Shown here: in pieces, positions 45,360 to 54,947 of the stretch
How the letters are laid out: each line of letters opens with the position of its first letter
Numbering within the stretch: the stretch's first letter is position 1
DNA from: CAUZIZ01 sp965219005
GTDB taxonomy: Bacteria > Acidobacteriota > UBA6911 > RPQK01 > JAJDTT01
NCBI GenBank assembly: GCA_965219005.1
Contig: CBDCMS010000004.1
Coordinates: forward strand, 3,720,001 to 3,784,000
DNA: 64,000 bases
Direction of reading: 5' to 3'
The notes under the pieces: model-generated
Told to the model about the DNA's origin: nothing
Seen by the model: the letters and a program-made list of their open reading frames with translations, nothing else
Database searches by the model: none
Program-made: the position numbers and the translations under genes

Positions 45360-46489
45360 CTTCGCGCCACCGTCAGGTATCGGTCGAGCTCCCGCAGGCT
45401 TTCCAGATTGTGAGCAGGGGCAAAGACATCCAGGAATGGTAAGACGACTTTCATGCCCGCTGCGGTGGGCTCGTAGCCGGGGCTACCGGCCAGTGGGTTG
45501 AGCCAGAGAATCCGCCCCGCACCCTGCTTCAACCCCACCATCGCCTTCCGAAGTACATCCAGCTCGCCTGTATCCCATCCATCGCTCAGGATCACGATCG
45601 TGGTCTTCGGACCCAGGCACTGCCTGTGACGGTCGAGCAGGGACTCGAGACAGAAGCCGATTCGAGTGCCTCCACGTCCTGGCATGGACAACCGGAGTTC
45701 CCTCAGCGCCTGGCGAACTCCCCGGCGCCGAAGAGCGCCGCTGAGGCGGTAGAGCTCGGTGCTGAAGGCGAAGGTCTCCACCCGTCCCCGTCTTCCGCTG
45801 GTTGAGAACAGATAGGCCAGATGGAATAGGAAACGGCCGTACAGCTCCATCGAGCCACTTACATCCAACACCAGCACCAGGTCCGCCTTCTCCCGGCGAC
45901 GCTGCTTGTAAAGCAGCTGAAACAACTCGCCGCCACTTCCCAGGTTTCGTCGGAGGCTGCGTCTCAGGTTGGGTACCCGACCTTGACGGCTCGCCATTCT
46001 GCGCCGGGAGAGCCGGGTAGCAAGCCTTCGGACCAATGACTTCAGCAGCGGCTCCAGACGTCTCATCTCCTCTTCGTCGACCTGTCCGAAGTCTTTCTTC
46101 AGCAGGGTTTCAAGGGGGCTATAGGACATGAGCCCCGACTCGCCTTCTAGATCCTTTCCTCTACTCCAGGAGAGAAGGCTCAGTCCTTCTTTCGGCTGTG
46201 GTAGAGATTCTTCCTGGGCCTTGGAGGGATCTCCCGGATCACGGTTCAGCGCTCCACCACTGAAGTACCAGTCAAAGCACCGGTCAAAGATTTCTTGTCC
46301 GCGGCGGCTGTAGGAGAAGGTCGATCGGAGGGCAAGCCGAAAATCCTCCTTGTCGGTGACATCGACGGCAGAAAGGGCTTCAATGCCGCCTGTTACGTCT
46401 CCAGGACCCAGACTAAAACCTCGGGATCGAAGAAGGCGGGCAAAGGCGATCAGGGTTTCTTCGAGGCTTCCGGAGGAAGGATCTGTCAC
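45356..46489 (-). CDS. coxE: CoxE-like von Willebrand A protein
   Basis: A 377-aa protein with a C-terminal VWA domain: MIDAS motif LVLVLDVSGSMELYGRF (about 203-219), GRGGTRIGFCLESLL (Thr, about 270) and TIVILSDGWDTGEL (Asp, about 300). The N-terminal helical half is typical of CoxE. Works with the CoxD ATPase in active-site maturation. 6 nt after coxD. Confidence 0.88.
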   Translation of the reverse strand: MTDPSSGSLEETLIAFARLLRSRGFSLGPGDVTGGIEALSAVDVTDKEDFRLALRSTFSYSRRGQEIFDRCFDWYFSGGALNRDPGDPSKAQEESLPQPKEGLSLLSWSRGKDLEGESGLMSYSPLETLLKKDFGQVDEEEMRRLEPLLKSLVRRLATRLSRRRMASRQGRVPNLRRSLRRNLGSGGELFQLLYKQRRREKADLVLVLDVSGSMELYGRFLFHLAYLFSTSGRRGRVETFAFSTELYRLSGALRRRGVRQALRELRLSMPGRGGTRIGFCLESLLDRHRQCLGPKTTIVILSDGWDTGELDVLRKAMVGLKQGAGRILWLNPLAGSPGYEPTAAGMKVVLPFLDVFAPAHNLESLRELDRYLTVARR

Positions 46490-46495
46490 GGAGGA

Positions 46496-47422
46496 TCATC
46501 TCCCCTGTATGGCTGCCTCGACCCTTTGAAAGGCACGCTCCAGTCCAGCGTTGGAAAAACCTTCCAGCCCGCCGAGCAGGGCTTCCAGGTAGAGGCTCTT
46601 CATTCGGTTCTGATCCTCGGAGTGTTTGAGAATGAGTCCCAGGGTGCTCTCTACCAACTCCCTCGAAAGCTGGTCACGCTCGAAGTGCACGAGAGCGGCA
46701 GCCCAGTCCAATGTCTCCGAGATACCAGGAGACTTCTCCAGGGAAAGACGTCGAAGCATCTGCACGAACGCGACGATCTGGGAGCGGAGCGCTTCGCTCG
46801 CCTCGGGCACCTTGACTCGCACGATCTCCAGCTCCTTTTCAAACGAAGGAAAGTCGATCCAGAGGTAGAAACAGCGCCGCCTCAAGGCGTCGGAGAGCTC
46901 ACGGGTCCGGTTGCTGGTCAGCACGGTGTAGGGTCTCTGTCGAGCACGAATCGTGCCCAGTTCCGGGATCGACACCTGCCAATCCGAGAGAAGCTCCAGA
47001 AGGAAGGCCTCGAACTCTTCGTCACTGCGATCGATCTCGTCCAAGAGGAGGACTGGGGACTTGTCCAGGGTGATGGCTTGAAGCAGAGGGCGCTTCAGGA
47101 GATAGGACTCGCCGAATATCTCTTCCTCAGTCGTTCCAGGGGTCTCGCTGAGTCGAATATGAAGCAGCTGTTTCTGATAGTTCCACTCGTAAAGCGCAGC
47201 ATTCGTATCTATTCCCTCGTAGCACTGCAGCCGGATCAGCTCTGTTCCCAGAACCTGTGCCATCACGTTTGCAATCTCGGTCTTCCCCACTCCACTGGGT
47301 CCTTCGACGAGTAGAGGACGACCCAGCGTCGAGGCCAGGTGGATCGCGGTTACAACAGAGCGCCCGGCGATGTATTGGTGGTGTTTCAGATCCTGGGTCA
47401 GTTGGGCAATTTCCGCTTGCAT
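46496..47422 (-). CDS. coxD: CoxD/MoxR-family AAA+ ATPase
   Basis: A 308-aa ATPase: Walker A LLVEGPSGVGKTEIANVM (about 38), Walker B SPVLLLDEIDRSDEEFEAFL (about 105), sensor TVLTSNRTRELSDALRRR. In Oligotropha, CoxD helps build the Cu-S-Mo site. The start at 47422 (MQAEIAQ) is chosen because the upstream 112 codons of the open frame lie in a structured repeat. Confidence 0.9.
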   Translation of the reverse strand: MQAEIAQLTQDLKHHQYIAGRSVVTAIHLASTLGRPLLVEGPSGVGKTEIANVMAQVLGTELIRLQCYEGIDTNAALYEWNYQKQLLHIRLSETPGTTEEEIFGESYLLKRPLLQAITLDKSPVLLLDEIDRSDEEFEAFLLELLSDWQVSIPELGTIRARQRPYTVLTSNRTRELSDALRRRCFYLWIDFPSFEKELEIVRVKVPEASEALRSQIVAFVQMLRRLSLEKSPGISETLDWAAALVHFERDQLSRELVESTLGLILKHSEDQNRMKSLYLEALLGGLEGFSNAGLERAFQRVEAAIQGR

Positions 47423-47486
47423 GGGAAAGTAAGGGTTTGCAGGTTTCAGGTTGGGAGTTTCGAGAGAGAGGAAGTGGTTTCGGATG

Positions 47487-47701
47487 TCAACCCCAACGGG
47501 GTTGCGTATTCCAGCCCAGGGTTTCCGAACCCTGGGTTCGCTGGTACGTTGAGCTGGATCAACCCTGAAGGGGTTGTGGACATCGAACGATTTCCTCCCT
47601 CTTGTGTACGTAACCCTTTCAGGGTTGAGATCCAACGGGGTGGCATCTTGACCCAGGGTTTGGAAACCCTGGGCTGGAATACGCAATCCCGTTGGGATTG
47701 A
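47487..47701. repeat. Modular inverted repeat inside the cox operon, 51-bp arms
   Basis: Arms 47487-47537 and 47651-47701 are about 90 percent complementary. Each arm itself contains small hairpins (CAACCCCAACGGGGTTG; CCCAGGGTTTCCGAACCCTG), and the centre has two more (CAACCCTGAAGGGGTTG; AACCCTTTCAGGGTT). It occupies the 341-bp gap between coxM and coxD. Open frames through it are artefacts. Confidence 0.9.
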
Positions 47702-47763
47702 CCTCGCTTGATTTCTACGAGGAAAGTGCCTGCAGAAAAAATGAGAAGCAACCTGCAACCTTT

Positions 47764-48633
47764 CTAACGCGCTCGCTCCCAGGCCGTGGCGAGAGCTCGG
47801 CTGACGTAGGTGGCGGCCAGGCTGCTACGGTAGTCGGCATCGGCAAAGAAATCTTCCAGGGGCTCGATCCCGTCGGTTGCCTTTTTGGCGGCTTCGGCGA
47901 TGAGCTCGGACGAGACTGCTTGCCCCTCGAGCTGCCCCTCCACCGCACGGGCGCGGTAGGGTCCATCCGAGATTCCTGTGATTCCGACGCGGCAGCGACT
48001 GCAGTTGCCATTTCCGTCACCCGTGATCAAGGCGGCGACGCCGCAGACGGCGTATCCCGAGGCTGGATGAGGGTACTTGAGATAGCAACTTCCAGTTCCT
48101 GTGGGAAGCGTTGGGAAGCCGACTTCAACCAGAACCTCAGGAGGCTCGAGTGCGGTGGCAAACAGGCCCAGAAAGAAGTCTTCCGCTGCGACCGTCCGGC
48201 GACCTCCGGATCCCTGAGCCACCAGCTCAGCTTCGAGGGCCAATGCGGGTGCGGGATGGTCCGCCGCCGGATCAGCGTGTGCCAGACTGCCACCGAAGGT
48301 GCCCATGTTGCGCACCTGAACATCGCCAATCACCGAAGCGGCTTCCGCCAGGAGAGGAGCCTTGGCCTGGAGCAGCTCTGAAGTTTCCACCTGGTGATGG
48401 GTGGTCAAGGCCCCAATCGCTACTCGCCCGTCATCCTCCCTGATGTAGCTGAGGGTGGAGCGGAGCCTCTTAAGATCGATGAGGTGCGCGGAGTCTACCA
48501 GGCGCAGCTTCATCATCGGAATCAGACTGTGCCCACCTGCCAACAGCTTGGCCTCGGATCCATGACGCTCAAGCAGGTCAATCGCTTCTTCGATGGTTTC
48601 AGGCGAGTGATATGTGAAGTTTCCAGGATACAT
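47764..48633 (-). CDS. coxM: CO-dehydrogenase-like FAD subunit (CoxM)
   Basis: A 289-aa FAD subunit: AKLLAGGHSLIPMMKLRL (about 28-45) and NMGTFGGSLAHADPAADHP (about 108-126) are the two FAD motifs, the second with GTFGG instead of the usual TIGG. 4 nt after coxL. Electron exit to the respiratory chain is expected. Confidence 0.92.
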   Translation of the reverse strand: MYPGNFTYHSPETIEEAIDLLERHGSEAKLLAGGHSLIPMMKLRLVDSAHLIDLKRLRSTLSYIREDDGRVAIGALTTHHQVETSELLQAKAPLLAEAASVIGDVQVRNMGTFGGSLAHADPAADHPAPALALEAELVAQGSGGRRTVAAEDFFLGLFATALEPPEVLVEVGFPTLPTGTGSCYLKYPHPASGYAVCGVAALITGDGNGNCSRCRVGITGISDGPYRARAVEGQLEGQAVSSELIAEAAKKATDGIEPLEDFFADADYRSSLAATYVSRALATAWERAR

Positions 48634-48637
48634 CTGT

Positions 48638-50989
48638 CTACCTCCCCCCTGCTTGTTGGATGGCGTGCCATACGCGCGGTGGCGTCAAGGGCATGTCTAT
48701 ATGGGTGATGCCGTAGGGGCTGAGCGCATCCACTACTGCATTGACGACGGCTACCGTGCTGGCGATCGTTCCCGCCTCACCAATCCCCTTGATCCCAAGT
48801 GGGTTAACAGGTGAGGGTGTCTCGGTACGGTCCAGCTCAAAGCGAGGGATCTGACTAGCCTTGGGCACCGCGTAGTCCATCAGTGAGGCGCTCAAGAGCT
48901 GACCCGAGTCGTCATAGTAGGCAAATTCATAAAGCGCCTGGGCGATTCCCTGAGCGATCCCTCCCTGGATCTGGCCATCCACGATCATCGGGTTGATCAC
49001 GCGTCCACAGTCATCGATGGCTACGTAGCGCAGTATCTTGGTTTGGCCGGTTTCGGAGTCCACTTCCACGATGCAAGCGTGAGCGCCGAAGGGGAAGACA
49101 AAGTTGTTGGGATCGTAGAACGCCTGCGCCTCGAGTCCCGGCTCCAGTCCTTCGGGCAGGTTCCAGGCCAGGTAGGCCTGCAGAGCCACATCCTGGAACG
49201 AAAGACTCTGGTCAGGTGAACCCTTCACCTGGAAGGATCCATTCTCGAAAACCAGGTCCTCCTCCCTGGCCTCGATCTGGTGGGCCGCAATCTTACGGGC
49301 CTTGTCGATGACCTTGTGAGCCGCCTGGTAGAGCGCGATACCGCCAACCGCGGTCCCGCGGCTGCCGTAGGTTCCCATGCCCATGGGGATGAGGTCGGTG
49401 TCCCCGTGAACCACGTCCAGATCCTCGATCGGAATCCCAAACAGATCCCCAACCATCTGCGCGAAGGTAGTCTCTTCACCCTGACCGTGAGGATTGGTCC
49501 CGGTCATAAGGGTCACCTTACCGGTGGGATGGACGCGAACCAGACCCGACTCCCAGAGACCACCCTGAAATCCAGTGCTGCCTACCACCTGGCTGGGACC
49601 GAGACCACAGATCTCAGCATAGGTAGACAAACCCATGCCTAGATGGCGCCCGTCCTTTCTCGCCTCTGTCTGCTCCGCCCGAAAGGCTTCATAGTCGAGC
49701 GTTTCCAGGCAGCGCCCCAGTGTCAGCTCGTAATCTCCACTGTCGTAGCTGACGCCCATGGCCACGGTGTGAGGAAACTGTTCCTTCTGAATGAAATTTC
49801 TTCTTCGTATCTCCACGATGTCGAGATTCAGCTGAGCCGCCAGGAGGTCCATGATCCGCTCCAGCAGATAGGTAGCCTCAGGACGACCCGCTCCCCGATA
49901 AGCATCAGTGGGGGTGGTATGGGTCAAGACCCCTAGGACCTGACACTGGACGGCGGGAATGTCATAGACCCCTGAGAGCATCAGTCCGTAGAGCCAGGTC
50001 GGCACCCCGGGCGCCGCCGTGGAGAGATAGGCTCCCATGTTGGCGAAGGTCTTGACCTTCAACCCCAGGACCTTCCCATCCTGGCGGTAGGCCGCCTCCA
50101 CGTCAGTGATATGGTCCCGGCCATGGGTAGTACTCAAGTAGTTCTCTCGCCGGGTTTCGACCCACTTGACGGCCTTGCCGGTCTGCATCGCACAGAATGC
50201 GACCACGGCCTCATCAGCATAGACAGCTATCTTACTTCCGAAGCCGCCTCCGATCTCGGGAGTGGCGATGCGCAGCTTGTGCTCGGGTACATTCAAGACA
50301 CCCGACAGGAGAAGACGGTGAAGATGAGGGTTCTGGCTTGTCAGCCGGAGGGTCAGCGCCTCAGACCCTGAGTTGTACTCGGCGACGCAGCCTCGGGGCT
50401 CAATCGCGTTGGGAATGAGCCTCTGGTTGAGCAGCCGGACCTTCAACACTCCATCCGAGTCCGCGAAGGCCTTCTCCAGATTCCCTCCACCCAGATTCCA
50501 GTCGAAGGCGAGGTTATCCGGGGCCTCCTCGTGAACCACAGGGGCACCGTCCTGCACCGCCTTCTCGCTGTTCACGACCGGTTCGAGGATTTCATAGTCT
50601 ACCTTGACCAGCTCGGCTGCGTCCTCGGCCAGGTAGCGGTTTTCTGCTACGATCACTGCCACTCCATCTCCAACATATCGAACCGTGTCCAGCGCCAGGA
50701 CGGGATGTGGCGGTGTTTTCAGGTTACTGTCCGGGAGCAGCCAGGCAGTGGGCAGGGGATTGACCTTGCCCTCGAGATCCTTGCCCGAGAAGGCCGCCAC
50801 CACACCCGGGGCTACCCGAGCAGCTTCCAGATCTACCGACCGAATTCGGGCGTGGGCATAAGGGCTTCGAATGAAGGTCGCATAAAGCATCCCGACAACG
50901 CTCAGGTCGTCTGTGTACTTGCCCGTGCCCGTGATCAATCGAGGATCCTCGCGGCGCTTAACCCGTGCGCCAAAAAATTTCGTTGCCAT
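48638..50989 (-). CDS. coxL: CO-dehydrogenase-like large subunit, form II (CoxL)
   Basis: A 783-aa molybdenum subunit. The active-site loop reads AYRGAGR at 363-369, the form-II signature, not AYxCSFR, so no Cu-binding cysteine; CO oxidation is uncertain. Other motifs: NAIEPRG (about 194), EIGGGFGSK (245-253), NPHGQGEETTFAQM and GIKGIGEAGT with the catalytic Glu near 745. 12 nt after coxS. Confidence 0.93.
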   Translation of the reverse strand: MATKFFGARVKRREDPRLITGTGKYTDDLSVVGMLYATFIRSPYAHARIRSVDLEAARVAPGVVAAFSGKDLEGKVNPLPTAWLLPDSNLKTPPHPVLALDTVRYVGDGVAVIVAENRYLAEDAAELVKVDYEILEPVVNSEKAVQDGAPVVHEEAPDNLAFDWNLGGGNLEKAFADSDGVLKVRLLNQRLIPNAIEPRGCVAEYNSGSEALTLRLTSQNPHLHRLLLSGVLNVPEHKLRIATPEIGGGFGSKIAVYADEAVVAFCAMQTGKAVKWVETRRENYLSTTHGRDHITDVEAAYRQDGKVLGLKVKTFANMGAYLSTAAPGVPTWLYGLMLSGVYDIPAVQCQVLGVLTHTTPTDAYRGAGRPEATYLLERIMDLLAAQLNLDIVEIRRRNFIQKEQFPHTVAMGVSYDSGDYELTLGRCLETLDYEAFRAEQTEARKDGRHLGMGLSTYAEICGLGPSQVVGSTGFQGGLWESGLVRVHPTGKVTLMTGTNPHGQGEETTFAQMVGDLFGIPIEDLDVVHGDTDLIPMGMGTYGSRGTAVGGIALYQAAHKVIDKARKIAAHQIEAREEDLVFENGSFQVKGSPDQSLSFQDVALQAYLAWNLPEGLEPGLEAQAFYDPNNFVFPFGAHACIVEVDSETGQTKILRYVAIDDCGRVINPMIVDGQIQGGIAQGIAQALYEFAYYDDSGQLLSASLMDYAVPKASQIPRFELDRTETPSPVNPLGIKGIGEAGTIASTVAVVNAVVDALSPYGITHIDMPLTPPRVWHAIQQAGGR

Positions 50990-51001
50990 CTTCGGGTCCT
51001 C

Positions 51002-51487
51002 CTAGCTCACAGCGGTTTCCCGCATCTTGCGGGCCGCGCTCTGGACTGCGTTGACGATGTGCTGATATCCGGTACAGCGACAGAGATTACCCTCCAAGGC
51101 ATGCCGAATCTCCACTTCGGTCGCACTCGGATTCTGCTCCAGGAGCTGAACCGCGGTCAGCATGAAGCCGGGCGTGCAATATCCGCACTGCAGACCGTGT
51201 TCCTCCCAGAAGGCTTCTTGTATCGGGTGGAGCTGCCCGTCCTCCGCCAGACCCTCAACCGTGGTGATGGCCTCTCCATCAGCCTGGACCGCGAAAAGAG
51301 TACAGGACTTCACGGCCATCCCGTTGAGGCTCACGGTACAGGCTCCACAGTTGGAGGTATCACACCCGACATGCGTACCAGTCAGGCCGAGCGCGTCACG
51401 GAGAAAATGGACGAGAAGCAGACGAGGCTCCACCTCACGTTGATAGGTGGTTCCGTTTACGCTGATTTCAATGGGTATCTTTTCCAT
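51002..51487 (-). CDS. coxS: CO-dehydrogenase-like [2Fe-2S] subunit (CoxS)
   Basis: A 161-aa subunit: GCDTSNCGACTVSLNG (about 41) with a further Cys in KSCTLF, QCGYCTPGF (about 99) and NLCRCTGYQ (about 134). All eight cluster cysteines are present. Second gene of the operon. Confidence 0.95.
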   Translation of the reverse strand: MEKIPIEISVNGTTYQREVEPRLLLVHFLRDALGLTGTHVGCDTSNCGACTVSLNGMAVKSCTLFAVQADGEAITTVEGLAEDGQLHPIQEAFWEEHGLQCGYCTPGFMLTAVQLLEQNPSATEVEIRHALEGNLCRCTGYQHIVNAVQSAARKMRETAVS

Positions 51488-51516
51488 ATCAAGTTACCTC
51501 CATCTACACACGAACC

Positions 51517-51954
51517 TTAAGAAGAACCCTCTTCCTCGAGCTTCTGGAAGAAAAGGGTCGCGAGCCTTTTTGCGATACCAGAAAACAGACGACTGCCCAC
51601 CGCCGCCAGCGTGCCGGTAATCTGGGCGTCGCCTTCGTAATTCACCAGGGTTTCGCCATCGTCCTCGGTCAGCTTGATTCGGCCCTTCGCTACGATGTCA
51701 CCTGCTCGCCCTTGTCCTTCTACATAAAGGGTCAGCTCGCTGGAGGCCTGTTTGTCCCGCACCTCCACATGCCCCTCAAAACTGCCTCGGACAGGTCCGA
51801 CGGCCAGCTCGAGCTTTGCCTTGAAGCGATCGGGACCATCCGGCTCAAGTTCCTTGACCCCGGGGGTTACACGAGCCAACACCTCCGGGTCGTTGAGCAG
51901 CTGCCAAACCTGATCACGAGACATTGGAAGTTTGTGAGTCCCCGAAATCTGCAT
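51517..51954 (-). CDS. coxG: CoxG-like SRPBCC protein
   Basis: A 145-aa CoxG/SRPBCC fold: MQISGTHKLPMSRDQVWQLL, RVTPGVKELEPDGPDRFKAK, VEGQGRAGDIVAKGRIKL, ITGTLAAVGSRLFSGIAKRL. In other bacteria CoxG anchors the enzyme to the membrane. Probably the first gene of the operon; the promoter is in 51955-52145, shared with the divergent xdhC gene. Confidence 0.88.
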   Translation of the reverse strand: MQISGTHKLPMSRDQVWQLLNDPEVLARVTPGVKELEPDGPDRFKAKLELAVGPVRGSFEGHVEVRDKQASSELTLYVEGQGRAGDIVAKGRIKLTEDDGETLVNYEGDAQITGTLAAVGSRLFSGIAKRLATLFFQKLEEEGSS

Positions 51955-52145
51955 CTCTCAGCCTTGCCCTATTCTTCAAGTTGCGAGATTCGCTGTCAAA
52001 CACTCTTGAGTTTCAGATCGGGAAAGAAACTCTTGTCGCTTCTGGTCTTCGCCATGGTCCTTCCCAAGAGGCCGCTGAAGCAGGCTCCTGGAAAGGTCAC
52101 CTGTAACCCTCCGCCCCTTCCCTGTAAACTTACCTCTTGTAAATC

Positions 52146-53249
52146 ATGCGTGAAGAAGCGGCTCTGGCCGCGGCGATATTGGCAAACCGGAAGTCTGGTC
52201 GACGGACGGCATTGGCGACGGTGGTGCGCGTCAGCGGCTCGGCCTATCGGCGAGAAGGAGCCAAGGTTGCCATCGACGAAACTGGCGCCGCTACCGGGAT
52301 GATCTCCGGAGGCTGTCTGGAACCGGAGGTCGCAGACACTGCCGCGCGCGTCCTCCGGGAGGGCGTGCCCGAGTTTCGCCGCTTTGACCTTGAAGACGAT
52401 GCTCTGTGGGGACTCGGGATGGGCTGCGGTGGAACCGTCGAGGTCCTGGTCGAGTTTGTAGACGGGCACTCGGCATGGGACCATTGGCTGCACGGCTTGT
52501 CGAACGGAATCGCCTCGGTGAGAGCTGTGGTGCATGGTTCCCGTGCAGCCTCGCTTCCACTGGGAAGCTGGATCCTGTTGACCGAGGGCTTTGCTGCCGT
52601 TGGAACTATCGAAGATGAGCTCTCCGCAACCCTGGTCGGCGCTGCACAAGCGATTCTGACTTCGGACCATCCCACCTCACAAACTCAACTCCTTGAAGGC
52701 TCGAAAGTCCTTTTCGACGTGAATCTCCCCCCAACCGAGATCGTCCTCTTCGGAGCGGGCCACGATGCCATTCCCGTAGCCGCGTTGGCCGTCAAACTGG
52801 GACTGGCCGTCAGCGTTGTGGATCCGCGTCCCAATCTCGCCAATGCCGAGCGTTTTCCAGATTCCCAAATCATCCTTGCCCATCCATCGGAGTACCCCGA
52901 AAAGGTACGGCTCGGCCCACGCAGCTATGTTGCCATCATGAATCATCAACTTGAGCGGGACCAGGCGGCCCTGCTGCTGGCTCTCGAGAGCGACGCACCT
53001 TACGTAGGAGTCCTGGGTCCCCGCCTGCGCTGCAGCAAGTTACTTGACGGGCTAGGAAAGGAGGGGTTTCAACCCACCCCCCAACAGCTGGCTCGACTAC
53101 GCAACCCCATGGGTCTGGACATTGGGGCGGAGGGACCTCAGGAGATTGCGGTCAGTGTTCTGGCTGAGGTGCTGGCCGTCCAGAAACGATACTCGGCTGG
53201 TTTTCTCACCAAACGACCCGGCGGAATCCACAGCCCGGGGAAAACCTGA
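52146..53249 (+). CDS. xdhC: XdhC/CoxF-family molybdenum cofactor maturation protein
   Basis: A 367-aa protein: N-terminal XdhC-CoxI domain (TALATVVRVSGSAYRREGAK, TGMISGGCLEPEVADTA, DALWGLGMGCGGTVEVLVE) and C-terminal Rossmann domain (EIVLFGAGHDAIPVAALA, VVDPRPNLANAERFP). It binds Mo cofactor, promotes its sulfuration and delivers it to hydroxylases. Divergent from the cox operon and shares its control region. Confidence 0.9.
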   Translation: MREEAALAAAILANRKSGRRTALATVVRVSGSAYRREGAKVAIDETGAATGMISGGCLEPEVADTAARVLREGVPEFRRFDLEDDALWGLGMGCGGTVEVLVEFVDGHSAWDHWLHGLSNGIASVRAVVHGSRAASLPLGSWILLTEGFAAVGTIEDELSATLVGAAQAILTSDHPTSQTQLLEGSKVLFDVNLPPTEIVLFGAGHDAIPVAALAVKLGLAVSVVDPRPNLANAERFPDSQIILAHPSEYPEKVRLGPRSYVAIMNHQLERDQAALLLALESDAPYVGVLGPRLRCSKLLDGLGKEGFQPTPQQLARLRNPMGLDIGAEGPQEIAVSVLAEVLAVQKRYSAGFLTKRPGGIHSPGKT

Positions 53250-53258
53250 CCGGGATTG

Positions 53259-53972
53259 TTAGTGGATCCAGAAATCGTCTTTTCTATCCGGGGGCTTCTT
53301 CTCATACACCTTGAACCGCTCTCTCATCCGCTTGATCCTCCAGCGGTGATAGCTCTGGCGCATGCCTGACCAGGACAACCACCCTTTCAGATACAAGAAA
53401 GCGAAGACCATGCCTCCCAGATGAGCCATGTGGGCAATGGTACTGCCGGAGGAGCCGAGGGCGGAGAAGAAGGCGATCGCTCCGAGGAAGGCCACGAAGT
53501 ATTTGACCTTGACCGGAAACAGGAAATAGAGATAGACCTGCCGGTTAGGAAACATCATTCCGTAGGCCATGAGGATGCCGTAGATGGATCCGCTGGCTCC
53601 AATGGTTGGCACATCTCCCAGGGGATCAAATAGAATCGACAGCACTCCGGCACCGACTCCAGTGACGAGGAAAAAGCGCAGGAACTCCCGGCTTCCCCAA
53701 TAGCGTTCCAGCTCGCAGCCAAACATCCAGAGGGCGAACATATTCCAGAACAGGTGCCAGGGGTCTCCGTGAAGAAAGAGATAGGTGAAGAGTTGCCAGA
53801 CGAAGAGCTTTTGGAGAACCGCGAACGGAGTGAGACCGAAGATGAGCGTCATCTCGGCCCCGGCCCCAAACTGGTGGAGTACGAAGGTCACGACACAGGC
53901 AATGACCAGGTACTTCACCATGGTCGTCAGATTGGGACCCATGGTAACGTAGGGTCTGGAACCGTAGCTCAC
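53259..53972 (-). CDS. Rhomboid-family intramembrane serine protease
   Basis: About 237 aa, six helices. Catalytic Ser in GASGSIYGILMAYGM, catalytic His in AHMAHLGGMVFAFLY, and the HGDPWHLFWNMFALWMFG signature. The start is uncertain: GTG 53972 (SYGSRPYVTMG, like relatives), GTG 54002 or ATG 53942. The C-terminal basic tail (RWRIKRMRERFKVYEKKPP) is cytosolic. Confidence 0.9.
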   Translation of the reverse strand: MSYGSRPYVTMGPNLTTMVKYLVIACVVTFVLHQFGAGAEMTLIFGLTPFAVLQKLFVWQLFTYLFLHGDPWHLFWNMFALWMFGCELERYWGSREFLRFFLVTGVGAGVLSILFDPLGDVPTIGASGSIYGILMAYGMMFPNRQVYLYFLFPVKVKYFVAFLGAIAFFSALGSSGSTIAHMAHLGGMVFAFLYLKGWLSWSGMRQSYHRWRIKRMRERFKVYEKKPPDRKDDFWIH

Positions 53973-54060
53973 AGTTGAGATGATAACACGCTGCTTTGAC
54001 ACTCGGGCGGAGCAGGATCGTCAGCCACCGGGTCTCGAACACCAGACAAGGACATCAATC

Positions 54061-54939
54061 ATGCGATTGACGCTAATGGCCCTCACCTTGATCGTCCCCG
54101 TAGCCGCAGTCGCCCAAGTCGAACCCAAACAGTACGAACTGGGGGTCGATTCGCAAAGACACGAAGGCGTGCCACGCGGCGACTTGAGTATGCATGTGTG
54201 GAGATCCGACAAAGTCTATGCCGGCACCGTCCGACGGTACTGGGTCTACGTACCGAAGCAATACGATGCCGCGAAGCCGGCGGCCTTGATGGTGCTCCAG
54301 GATGGACACGCCTACGTAGCGGAATCCGGTGATTTCCGGGTCCCGACAGTGTTTGACAATCTCATCCACAAAGGCGACATGCCCGTAACGATCGGACTCT
54401 TCATCGATCCCGGCCGCTGGACTGAGTTGCCACCCGAGCCCGGGTGGCGGCCACGTCCTGAAAACCGAAGTGTGGAATACGATACGCTGAGCGACACCTA
54501 CTCCAGGTTATTGCTGAATGAGATCCTGCCCCACGTCGAGAAGTCGTACAGGATATCCAAGGATCCTGAGCAGCGTGCTATCGGTGGAATCAGCAGCGGA
54601 GGCATCTGTGCATTTACGGTGGCATGGGAACGAACCGATCAGTTTCGTAAGGTGTTGAGCCACGTGGGGAGCTTTACCAACATCCGCGGGGGACACAACT
54701 ATCCGGCGATGATCCGCAAGACTGAGCCCAAGCCGATCCGGATTTTTCTACAAGGTGGCCGCCACGACCTGGACAATGAACACGGTCACTGGCCGCTAGC
54801 CAACCAGCAAATGGACGCAGCCCTCTCGTTCATGAAGTACGATGCAAAATTCGTATTTGGCGACGGCGCTCACGATGGCAATCACGGCGGCGCGATTCTC
54901 CCAGAGTCCCTGCGCTGGCTCTGGAGACCTTCCAAATAG
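54061..54939 (+). CDS. Secreted enterochelin-esterase-like alpha/beta hydrolase
   Basis: A 292-aa protein with signal peptide (LTLMALTLIVPVAAVAQ). An esterase domain follows: RRYWVYVPKQYDAAKPAALM, Ser nucleophile in AIGGISSGGICAFTVAWER, FLQGGRHDLDNEHGHWPLAN (acid) and DGAHDGNHGG (His). Substrate unknown; IroE/Fes-like or carbohydrate esterase. ATG 54061 starts the signal peptide; longer frame rejected. Confidence 0.85.
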   Translation: MRLTLMALTLIVPVAAVAQVEPKQYELGVDSQRHEGVPRGDLSMHVWRSDKVYAGTVRRYWVYVPKQYDAAKPAALMVLQDGHAYVAESGDFRVPTVFDNLIHKGDMPVTIGLFIDPGRWTELPPEPGWRPRPENRSVEYDTLSDTYSRLLLNEILPHVEKSYRISKDPEQRAIGGISSGGICAFTVAWERTDQFRKVLSHVGSFTNIRGGHNYPAMIRKTEPKPIRIFLQGGRHDLDNEHGHWPLANQQMDAALSFMKYDAKFVFGDGAHDGNHGGAILPESLRWLWRPSK

Positions 54940-54947
54940 TCCAAAAG

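Noticed and set aside
47257..47701. 103- and 120-codon plus-strand frames over the cox gap
   Set aside because: Translation of the palindromic repeat (PRVSEPWV-type sequence), antisense to the coxD start; not genes.
48638..50989. Form-I (true) CO dehydrogenase
   Set aside because: The active-site loop is AYRGAGR without the Cys of AYxCSFR, so only a form-II-like label is justified.
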